Assembly: GCA_965229765.1 (NCBI GenBank)
Contig: CBDDJT010000003.1
Coordinates: forward strand, 930,001 to 994,000
Direction of reading: 5' to 3'
Source of the DNA: ASV31 sp965229765
Lineage (GTDB): Bacteria; Pseudomonadota; Alphaproteobacteria; Rhodobacterales; Rhodobacteraceae
Length of the DNA stretch: 64,000 nt
Shown: positions 31,945 through 41,400 of the stretch, piece after piece
Position numbering within the stretch: the stretch's first letter is position 1
Layout of the letters: every line of letters starts with the position of its first letter
Notes under the pieces: model-generated
What the model saw: the letters and a program-made list of their open reading frames with translations, nothing else
The model's database searches: none
Told to the model about the DNA's origin: nothing
Position numbers and translations under genes: made by a program

Positions 31945-33066
31945 TCAAGCGGCGACGGGCTGGTGCCCGCCATTGTCTCCGAACGCCTCTTCCCGGTAGA
32001 GCCCGAGCGCCCGCATCACCGGCAGATCGCTCAGGCAGAAAAGACAGGCGTCCTCGGTATCGGACGCATTGACGTGTTCGTGCCAGGCCCAGCTTGGCAC
32101 GCAGAAGATATCGCGTTCGGACCAGTCGAACCGCTGGCCGTTGACCACGGAATGCCCCGACCCCTTGCAGACCTGATAAAGGTAGCTGCCGGTGTGGCGG
32201 TGCGCGCGCGTCTTCTCGCCGGGCCGCAGCATCTGCATCGACGCACCCAGCGTCTGCATCACGGGGCCGTTCGTGACAGGGTTGACGTATTCCATCAGAA
32301 CCCCGTCAAAGGGCGATCCGTCCGAGGCCCCGGCAAGATTGAACAGCGCCTCGTAGGTGCGGTCCCATTCGTACTTGAACATCGGGCTGTAGCCCTTGTC
32401 CCACGCCCCGCCACCCGGCGTCAGGCCGGGGTTGCCCCAGGTCTTGGTCATGTCGTCCACCGGGTAGGCGACGGCCTGCGTCAGGTCGGGGTGAACCTCG
32501 TAGAAATTCGCCTCCATCGCGTTGACAAACGGGATGTCCAGCCCGTCCTGCCAGATGCAGGGGGTGCCCGTGGCCTCTACCGCGTGCTCGTGCCATGTGC
32601 CGTTGGGGGTCAGGACGAAATCATTGGCGCCCAGCGTCATCTTGTGGCCGTCGACCACCGTATAGGCGCCCTGCCCTTCCATGATGAACCGGATCGCGCT
32701 GGCGGAATGGCGGTGCGCGCTGGCCGCTTCGCCGGGGTGCATCACCTGAAGTCCCGCATAGATCCAGCCCACCGCCGCGGCCACGTCCGACCGTCCGGGG
32801 TTGTCGAGGTAGATCACACGCCGCCCCGCCTTTTCCGGCGTCACCAGATCGACAGACCGCAGCACGTCGGCGCGCAGGCCTGCATAGCGCCAGATCATCG
32901 GCACGCTGGCCGACCGCGGCTCCCACGGCTCGATCTTGTTGGCCACGGTCCACAGCGCGCCCGCACCCTTCTTCTGAAGGTCGTCGTAATAGGCCAGAAG
33001 TTCGGGCGTGTCCTCGACGTTGGCGCGTCCGGCAACGTCCTCGTTGTACTGGTCATGTCGCGACAT
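31945..33066 (-). CDS. Gentisate 1,2-dioxygenase-like bicupin
   Basis: A 373-residue protein with two intact cupin motifs. The first reads HPGEAASAHRHSASAIRFIM, then TPNGTWHEHAVE. The second reads RPGEKTRAHRHTGSYLYQVC, then PSWAWHEHVN. The PGExxxAHRH and WHEH signatures are those of gentisate 1,2-dioxygenase and 1-hydroxy-2-naphthoate dioxygenase, which open the ring with Fe(II) and O2. Length agrees with the family. It is the first gene of the 29354-33066 operon. Gentisate could come from one of the FAD monooxygenases or the Rieske enzyme in this window; that link is inferred. Confidence 0.92.
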   Translation of the reverse strand: MSRHDQYNEDVAGRANVEDTPELLAYYDDLQKKGAGALWTVANKIEPWEPRSASVPMIWRYAGLRADVLRSVDLVTPEKAGRRVIYLDNPGRSDVAAAVGWIYAGLQVMHPGEAASAHRHSASAIRFIMEGQGAYTVVDGHKMTLGANDFVLTPNGTWHEHAVEATGTPCIWQDGLDIPFVNAMEANFYEVHPDLTQAVAYPVDDMTKTWGNPGLTPGGGAWDKGYSPMFKYEWDRTYEALFNLAGASDGSPFDGVLMEYVNPVTNGPVMQTLGASMQMLRPGEKTRAHRHTGSYLYQVCKGSGHSVVNGQRFDWSERDIFCVPSWAWHEHVNASDTEDACLFCLSDLPVMRALGLYREEAFGDNGGHQPVAA

Positions 33067-33191
33067 CGCGTCCCCCTGATTTGAGCTCGCGCAGGATGGG
33101 CCGAAAGCCGGGGCGAGTAAAGGTGCCCATACCCTGCGGCAAGGTGAGCGTCGCCGCGGCTTGAAGCTTTACCCGATGCCTCAAATCCGTA

Positions 33192-33206
33192 TGTTGCGCT
33201 GCAACA
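33192..33206. promoter_or_regulatory. Putative operator between gentisate dioxygenase and SulP genes
   Basis: TGTTGC-GCT-GCAACA, a perfect 6-3-6 inverted repeat, in the 167-bp region between the divergent starts at 33066 and 33234. No regulator gene is adjacent, so the binding protein is unknown. The rest of this gap shows nothing else recognisable. Confidence 0.4.
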
Positions 33207-33233
33207 CATTGAGCCCCCGAGTGGATTCCCGCA

Positions 33234-35411
33234 TTGGCATTCTTGCAGTCTATCGACCGGACCGTCTTGCACGCCGCTTTCGTTGGCCTTCTGATCGGCC
33301 TACTGTCGTTGATCGTCACCACCTCCTATGTCAGCGTGATCTTTTCCGGCCCGTTGGAGCCGCACAGACCGATCGGCCTGTCGATGGCGTTGTTCGGGTC
33401 GGTCCTCTACGGGCTGGCGGGCGCCTACGGCAGCAGCGTGCAAGGCGTCTGGTGGGGCAACCAGTCGGCCCCGGTGGTCATGACCTCCGTGGGTGTCTCT
33501 GCCCTGCTGGCGACAATGGCCGGGGCAAACGACGCCACGGTGTTTGCGACTGTCGTGCTCTTCATCATGGTGGCAACCTTCCTGTCGGGTCTGGTGATCT
33601 TCCTGCTGGGCCGCGCCCGGCTGGGCCCCAGCGCCAAGTTCATCCCCTATCCCGTGGTCGGCGGCTTTCTGGCCGCGACCGGCGTCTACCTTCTGATCCG
33701 CGGCGCGGGACTGGCGGTGCCGGGTGGTGCCGATGGGACAGAGCTTCTGGACGCCGATGCCGCGCGCCACTGGGGGCCCTACATGGCAGGGGGGCTGGCG
33801 CTGTCGCTTATCGCGCAACGCACCTCGCACGCCTTCGCGCTGGCCCTCGGCATCGCCCTCGCGGCGGGCGGCTTCTTTGCCTATGTCGCGCTTTCCGACA
33901 TGACGGTGGCCCGCGCGATGGAGACGGGTCTCTTGCTGGGGGCCAGCCCCGCGGGCATCGGCGGGCTGGCGGCGGGCGACCTGCCGCAGTTGGGCGCGGC
34001 GGATCTGTCGGCCATCGCCGAGAAGGCGACGACGCTTCTGGCGCTGGCCGGGCTCTCGGTGCTGGCCCTCGTGATGAACATCAGCGGCATAGAGCTTCAG
34101 ATCCGCAATGCCTTCAACCTGAACCGCGAGTTCCGGGCCGCCGGGCTGGCCAACATGCTTGGCGCTGCGGGCGGGGCATATGTGGGCTTTCACTCGGCCT
34201 CGATGTCCCAGGTGTCGCACAGCCTGCTGCCCGCCCCGCGGACCGCCACGAACATTGCGGCCGTCGGCATTGTCGGCCTTGCGTTTCTCGGCGCACTGGG
34301 CGCCATCGCCTACCTGCCGGTCGGGCTTTTCGCGCTCGTGCTCTGCATGTTGGGGTTCGAGCTTATGTGGCGCTGGCTGGTGCAGGCCTGGCGCGAGATG
34401 CCGCGCAGCGATTACGCGATCATCCTCGTGATCCTGACGATCACGTTGGCCTTCGATTTCGTCACCGCGGTCCTGGCAGGGATCGTGATCGCCTCGCTGC
34501 TGTTCACCGCCGCCTATTCCCGGATCAACGTCATCCGAAACCGCGTCACCGCGCGGCTGCGCCAGTCGCCCACCGAACGGCCCGACACCGACACCGCCAT
34601 TCTGGCCCGGCACGGCGATCAGACCGTGGTGCTGGAGCTTCAGGGTTACCTTTTCTTCGGCTCAGCGAACACGCTGTACGAGACGGTCGCGGCAGAACTG
34701 AAGGGCCGCACGACCCCCCTCAGCAACCTGATCCTCGACTTCCGGCGCGTGCAGGGCGTGGATGTCTCGACGGCCTTCGTGATGGGGCGCATTGCCGACA
34801 TGGTGCGACGCGAGCGGGCCAACGTCCTGTTCTCCGCCCTGTCCGGCACCGTGGCGGACCGGCTGTCTGCGGCCGGCGTGCTGTCGGCGGTGGATACACA
34901 CCGCACGCTTGCCGACGCTTTGGGCGCGGTCGAGGACCGGCTGCTGAACGACCTCAGCATGGGACGCACTCCCGACGCCACGCCGACCACCGGTTTTGGC
35001 GGCCTGCTTGCACGCGCCACGGAGCTTGACCTGCCCATGGTCGCAGAATGGCGAACCCTCGCCGCCGGCGAGACCCTGTTCCACCAGGGCGACAACGGCC
35101 ACAGCCTGGCCTACCTGGAAAGCGGGCGGCTGTCGGCCTGGGTGCGCGGACCCACCGGATCCAGTGCGCGGGTGGCCAGTTTCCAGCCCGGCGCCGTGGT
35201 GGGCGAGATCGCCTTTTCAAACGACTCGGTGCGCACCGCCTCGGTGGTGGCCGACGCGCCATGCCGGATCGCGGTCATCACGCGCATGTCGCTGGACGAG
35301 GCAGCGCGCACACACCCCGAGATCGCGGCGGAATTCCACGCGCTCCTCGCGCGGCTGTTGTCGGACCGGCTGGGCCGGACCACCGCGCTTCTACATGCCC
35401 TGGACCGCTAG
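33234..35411 (+). CDS. SulP-family anion transporter with STAS and cyclic-nucleotide-binding domains
   Basis: A 725-residue fused protein. Residues 1-430 are the SulP membrane domain (10-14 spans, with SAKFIPYPVVGGFLAATGVY). About 455-580 is a STAS domain (VVLELQGYLFFGSANTLYETV). About 600-720 is a cyclic-nucleotide-binding fold with GAVVGEIAFSNDSVRTASVV; the Glu and Arg that normally hold cAMP phosphate and ribose are present. It probably moves sulfate, bicarbonate or a dicarboxylate under cNMP control. The start is uncertain: a TTG at 33234 without a good ribosome site is the longest choice, and a TTG at 33243 is possible. It converges on the adhesin gene; a cyclase gene lies at 43391. Confidence 0.9.
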   Translation: MAFLQSIDRTVLHAAFVGLLIGLLSLIVTTSYVSVIFSGPLEPHRPIGLSMALFGSVLYGLAGAYGSSVQGVWWGNQSAPVVMTSVGVSALLATMAGANDATVFATVVLFIMVATFLSGLVIFLLGRARLGPSAKFIPYPVVGGFLAATGVYLLIRGAGLAVPGGADGTELLDADAARHWGPYMAGGLALSLIAQRTSHAFALALGIALAAGGFFAYVALSDMTVARAMETGLLLGASPAGIGGLAAGDLPQLGAADLSAIAEKATTLLALAGLSVLALVMNISGIELQIRNAFNLNREFRAAGLANMLGAAGGAYVGFHSASMSQVSHSLLPAPRTATNIAAVGIVGLAFLGALGAIAYLPVGLFALVLCMLGFELMWRWLVQAWREMPRSDYAIILVILTITLAFDFVTAVLAGIVIASLLFTAAYSRINVIRNRVTARLRQSPTERPDTDTAILARHGDQTVVLELQGYLFFGSANTLYETVAAELKGRTTPLSNLILDFRRVQGVDVSTAFVMGRIADMVRRERANVLFSALSGTVADRLSAAGVLSAVDTHRTLADALGAVEDRLLNDLSMGRTPDATPTTGFGGLLARATELDLPMVAEWRTLAAGETLFHQGDNGHSLAYLESGRLSAWVRGPTGSSARVASFQPGAVVGEIAFSNDSVRTASVVADAPCRIAVITRMSLDEAARTHPEIAAEFHALLARLLSDRLGRTTALLHALDR

Positions 35412-35426
35412 CGCCGCCGCCCCGCG

Positions 35427-38400
35427 TCAGGCCGCGGGCGGCAAGACCGCCACATCCTCGTCCACGGCCAGCGTGGCCAGCACATCGCCGCCCGCGTCCA
35501 GCATCTCGTAGATCACCAGCGCGTTGCCCTCCGCATCCGTGACCGGCGCGTGCGTGGTGCTTTCCCGGAAACCGCCTTGGCTGACCAGCACCAGCGTATC
35601 GCCCGCCTCGCCATAGACCGTCAGGCTGTCGCCCAGGGCGGCGCCCAGCAGCCCCTCCAATTCCGTGTCGGGCGTGTCCGACAGCGATTGCACGAACGTC
35701 GCGTCCAGTGTCAGCGTGTTCGCCTCGCCGTTGGCCATGTCGATCGCCTCGATCCCGCTCAGCGCGTGGGCGCCGCCGCCAAGGTCGATCAGGTCGCCCG
35801 CAAAGTCGAAGGCCAGCACGTCGCGCCCGGCACCGCCTGCGATGGCATCGCCTGTCCCGGTGATCGTCTCGCCCACGGTGATCTTGTCGTCGCCCGCGCC
35901 CGCATCCACCGTCTCGTCGCCCGTGCCAACGTCGATGTCGTCGTCGCCGGCATAGCCGAACACCATGTCGTTGCCCGAACCGGCAGAGATCGTATCGCCC
36001 GCATCGCTGCCGAACAGCAGGTCGCTTTCGTCACCGCCCGCGATGTCCTGCGCCACGTCGGCCTTGCCGATCCGCGCCGTCGACACCAGCGTCACGTCCG
36101 TCTCCCCGTCGCCGTCGATATCGAACCCGGCGGTGGCGACGAAATCGTTCTGCCCGCCCAGCACATCCTCCAGCCCGTCGATCTCGGCCATCGGCAGGTC
36201 ATAGCTCAGCCCGTCTTCGGACTGGGTCACAGGCCCGTCCACGCCGGAAAAGACGACCCCCTCGTCCACCCCGTCCGCCGTCAGCGACAGGCTGAACTCG
36301 GTCAGTGCCGCGTTGAAAAGCGGCGTGTCCTGAACAGCCGCTGTCAGGTCCGCGGTGGTCGCCGCCGAGCGCACGTCGTCACCCGGTTCCAGCACGCTGT
36401 CGATCTCGATCAGATTGGCCTCGTCCACGTTCGAACCGATCGCGAAGGTGTAGATCGACAGGTTGTCGATCGCGGCCGTCAGACTGTCCAGTTCCGTCTG
36501 GTAGCTTGACGTCGGGTTCCCGTCCGTAACGAAGTAAAGGTAGTCTATCCCGCCGTCATTCTGGGTCAGGAACTGTGCCTCTGCCTCGGCAAAGGTATCC
36601 GCCCAATCGGTGCCGCCGCCGGTAAACGGAATCGCCTCGACCGCGTCGTGAAGGTTCGACTCGCCCGTCACCGGGTCATAGGTCAGGTCGGTGAATTCGA
36701 TCACCGTCACCGCATCCGAGGCGAAGCGGATGATGGACACCTGCACATCCGCGCCCTCGACCCCGTCGAACTGCTCGGCCAGAACGTCCAGCGCATCCGC
36801 GACGTTCTGCAACATCACGTCCCAGTTGGACGACCCGATGCTGCCAGAGGCATCCAGCGCGAAGACGATGTTGATCGGCGTGACGCCGGCCCCGCTCAGC
36901 CCGATATCGACGTTGCCGGCCGGCGTGTCGGGCGTGGCTTCGGTCGCGATATCCAGTGTCAGGCCCTCTGCCCCCGGCGTTTCCGACCCGTCGTCGCCGA
37001 CCTCGACCGTGACCGTCGCGGTGCTGGTGGCGTCCCCGTCCGTGACCTCGACCTCGAAACTGTCCACCCCGATGAACCCCTCGTCCGGGGTATAGCTGTA
37101 GGTGCCATCGGGGTTCACCGCCACGTTGCCGTTGCCGGTCGTACCGCTGCCCACCAGCGCAAAGCTCAGATCGCCCTGCGCGTTGTCGATATCGGTCGCG
37201 GTCAGCGTGCCGTCCAGCGTGTCCCCGGAATTGACCTCTTCGGTCACGTCGGCGATCTCGGGGGCATCGTTCACCCCATTGATGGTGATGGTCACCGTCG
37301 CCTCGGATGTCCCGCCGTTCCCGTCCGAGATCTCGTAGGTAAAGCTCTCCTGCGCCGTTTCCGGGGGCGCCAGATGTTCATAGGCGCCGCCGGGATCGAA
37401 GGCGAAGCTGCCGTCGGCGTTCAGCGTCAGGGTCGCACCCGAATTCAGCGTCGCCGTATCGCCGGGCGCGAAGTCCTGCGGCACCTCGTCCACCGAAACG
37501 GAAAAGCCGGTGACCGCCAGGGCGTCGCTTGCGTCAACATCCGTATCGTTGCCCAGCACGTTGCCGATCAGCGCCGTGTCCTCGCTGGTCGCCGGGGTGT
37601 CGTCGTTCGCCGCGGGATCGTCGTTCACCCCGGTGATCTCGATGGTCGTGCTCTGCGCCACACGCTCATCGCCCGAGACCACGTCGAACGTCACCTCGAA
37701 AACCGCGGATTCGCCCGCGGCCAGACTGTCGTAATTCGCGGTATCGACGGTCAGCGTGCTGCCCTGCACCAGGAACGCAACCTGCGTGCTGTCGCTGCCC
37801 GGCGCCACCGCCACCTGGACGGAATCCGGGTCGATCGCCGGCACGTCGGGCGCATCCGCGTCGCTGGCCGTCAGAACGTCATTCAGGTCGAAAACCACGT
37901 TAGACAGGACACCGGCGTCCCCCTCCGGCACCGGCGCGAAGTCTTCTGTGGACACCTGGACCGGGTCGTTCACCCCGGTGATCGTGATGGTGACGGAGGC
38001 CGTGCTCGTTCCGCCGTTGCCGTCCGAGATCTCGTAGCTGAAGCTCTCCTGCGCCTCGTCGCCCGCGCCCAGGCCCTCGAAGGCGCCGTTCGGGTCGAAG
38101 TCGTAGGTCCCGTCCGCGGCCACCGTCAGCGTCGCGCCAGAGGCCAGCTCGATCAGGCTGCCCGCCGCGTGGTCCGTCGGCTCGCCATCGACGTCGGTCG
38201 TGACGCTGGTCACCGAGAGCGCGTCCTCCTCGGCATCCGTGTCATTGCCCAGCAGCGCACCGGCCAGCGCGCTGTCCTCGTCGGTCGTGGCCGTGTCGTC
38301 GCCCGCCACCGGGGCGTCGTTCACGCCGGTGACGGTGATCGTCACGCTCGCCGTGCTCGTCCCGCCGTTGCCGTCCGAGATCTCGTAGCTGAAGCTCTCC

Positions 38401-41400
38401 TGCGCCTCGTCGCCCGCGCCCAGGCCCTCGAAGGCGCCGTTCGGGTCGAAGTCGTAGGTCCCGTCCGCGTTCACCGTCAGCGTGGCCCCCGAGGCCAGCT
38501 CGATCAGGCTGCCCGCCGCATGGTCCGTGGGCTCGCCATCGACGTCGGTCGTGACGCTGGTCACCGAGAGCGCGTCCTCCTCGGCATCCGTGTCATTGCC
38601 CAGCAGCGCACCGGCCAGCGCGCTGTCCTCGTCGGTCGTGGCCGCGTCGTCGCCCGCCACCGGGGCGTCGTTCACGCCGGTGACGGTGATCGTCACGCTC
38701 GCCGTGCTCGTTCCGCCGTTGCCGTCCGAGATCTCGTAGCTGAAGCTCTCCTGCGCCTCGTCGCCCGCGCCCAGGCCCTCGAAGGCGCCGTTCGGGTCGA
38801 AGTCGTAGGTCCCGTCCGCGTTCACCGTCAGCGTGGCCCCCGAGGCCAGCTCGATCAGGCTGCCCGCCGCGTGGTCCGTCGGCTCGCCGTCCACCTCGAC
38901 GCGCACCGAGGTGACGCTCAGCGCGTCCTCCTCGGCATCCGTGTCGTTGCCCAGCAGCGCACCGGCCAGCGCGCTGTCCTCGTCGGTCGTGGCCGTGTCG
39001 TCGCCCGCCACCGGGGCGTCGTTCACGCCGGTGACGGTGATCGTCACGCTCGCCGTGCTCGTCCCGCCGTTGCCGTCCGAGATCTCGTAGCTGAAGCTCT
39101 CCTGCGCCTCGTCGCCCGCGCCCAGGCCCTCGAAGGCGCCGTTCGGGTCGAAGTCGTAGGTCCCGTCCGCGTTCACCGTCAGCGTGGCCCCCGAGGCCAG
39201 CTCGATCAGGCTGCCCGCCGCATGGTCCGTGGGCTCGCCATCGACGTCGGTCGTGACGCTGGTCACCGAGAGCGCGTCCTCCTCGGCATCCGTGTCATTG
39301 CCCAGCAGCGCACCGGCCAGCGCGCTGTCCTCGTCGGTCGTGGCCGCGTCGTCGCCCGCCACCGGGGCGTCGTTCACGCCGGTGACGGTGATCGTCACGC
39401 TCGCCGTGCTCGTTCCGCCGTTGCCGTCCGAGATCTCGTAGCTGAACGTCTCCTGCGCCTCGTCGCCCGCGCCCAGGCCCTCGAAGGCGCCGTTCGGGTC
39501 GAAGTCGTAGGTCCCGTCCGCGTTCACCGTCAGCGTGGCCCCCGAGGCCAGCTCGATCAGGCTGCCCGCCGCGTGGTCCGTCGGCTCGCCATCGACGTCG
39601 GTCGTGACGCTGGTCACCGAGAGCGCGTCCTCCTCCACGTCCGTGTCATTGCCCAGCAGCGCACCGGCCAGCGCGCTGTCCTCGTCGGTCGTGGCCGCGT
39701 CGTCGCCCGCCACCGGGGCGTCGTTCACGCCGGTGACGGTGATCGTCACGCTCGCCGTCGAGGTCCCGCCGTTGCCGTCCGAGATCTCGTAGCTGAACGT
39801 CTCCTGCGCCTCGTCGCCCGCGCCCAGGCCCTCGAAGGCGCCGTTCGGGTCGAAGTCGTAGGTCCCGTCCGCGTTCACCGTCAGCGTGGCCCCCGAGGCC
39901 AGCTCGATCAGGCTGCCCGCCGCGTGGTCCGTCGGCTCGCCATCGACGTCGGTCGTGACGCTGGTCACCGAGAGCGCGTCCTCCTCCACGTCCGTGTCAT
40001 TGCCCAGCAGCGCACCGGCCAGCGCGCTGTCCTCGTCGGTCGTGGCCGCGTCGTCGCCCGCCACCGGGGCGTCGTTCACGCCGGTGACGGTGATCGTCAC
40101 GCTCGCCGTCGAGGTCCCGCCGTTGCCGTCCGAGATCTCGTAGCTGAACGTCTCCTGCGCCTCGTCGCCCGCGCCCAGGCCCTCGAAGGCGCCGTTCGGG
40201 TCGAAGTCGTAGGTCCCGTCCGCGTTCACCGTCAGCGTGGCCCCCGAGGCCAGCTCGATCAGGCTGCCCGCCGCGTGGTCCGTCGGCTCGCCATCGACGT
40301 CGGTCGTGACGCTGGTCACCGAGAGCGCGTCCTCCTCCACGTCCGTGTCGTTGCCCAGCAGCGCACCGGCCAGCGCGCTGTCCTCGTCGGTCGTGGCCGT
40401 GTCGTCGCCCGCCACCGGGGCGTCGTTCACGCCGGTGACGGTGATCGTCACGCTCGCCGTGCTCGTCCCGCCGTTGCCGTCCGAGATCTCGTAGCTGAAG
40501 CTCTCCTGCGCCTCGTCGCCCGCGCCCAGGCCCTCGAAGGCGCCGTTCGGGTCGAAGTCGTAGGTCCCGTCCGCGTTCACCGTCAGCGTGGCCCCCGAGG
40601 CCAGCTCGATCAGGCTGCCCGCCGCATGGTCCGTGGGCTCGCCATCGACGTCGGTCGTGACGCTGGTCACCGAGAGCGCGTCCTCCTCGGCATCCGTGTC
40701 ATTGCCCAGCAGCGCACCGGCCAGCGCGCTGTCCTCGTCGGTCGTGGCCGCGTCGTCGCCCGCCACCGGGGCGTCGTTCACGCCGGTGACGGTGATCGTC
40801 ACGCTCGCCGTGCTCGTTCCGCCGTTGCCGTCCGAGATCTCGTAGCTGAACGTCTCCTGCGCCTCGTCGCCCGCGCCCAGGCCCTCGAAGGCGCCGTTCG
40901 GGTCGAAGTCGTAGGTCCCGTCCGCGTTCACCGTCAGCGTGGCCCCCGAGGCCAGCTCGATCAGGCTGCCCGCCGCGTGGTCCGTCGGCTCGCCATCGAC
41001 GTCGGTCGTGACGCTGGTCACCGAGAGCGCGTCCTCCTCCACGTCCGTGTCATTGCCCAGCAGCGCACCGGCCAGCGCGCTGTCCTCGTCGGTCGTGGCC
41101 GCGTCGTCGCCCGCCACCGGGGCGTCGTTCACGCCGGTGACGGTGATCGTCACGCTCGCCGTCGAGGTCCCGCCGTTGCCGTCCGAGATCTCGTAGCTGA
41201 ACGTCTCCTGCGCCTCGTCGCCCGCGCCCAGGCCCTCGAAGGCGCCGTTCGGGTCGAAGTCGTAGGTCCCGTCCGCGTTCACCGTCAGCGTGGCCCCCGA
41301 GGCCAGCTCGATCAGGCTGCCCGCCGCGTGGTCCGTCGGCTCGCCATCGACGTCGGTCGTGACGCTGGTCACCGAGAGCGCGTCCTCCTCCACGTCCGTG

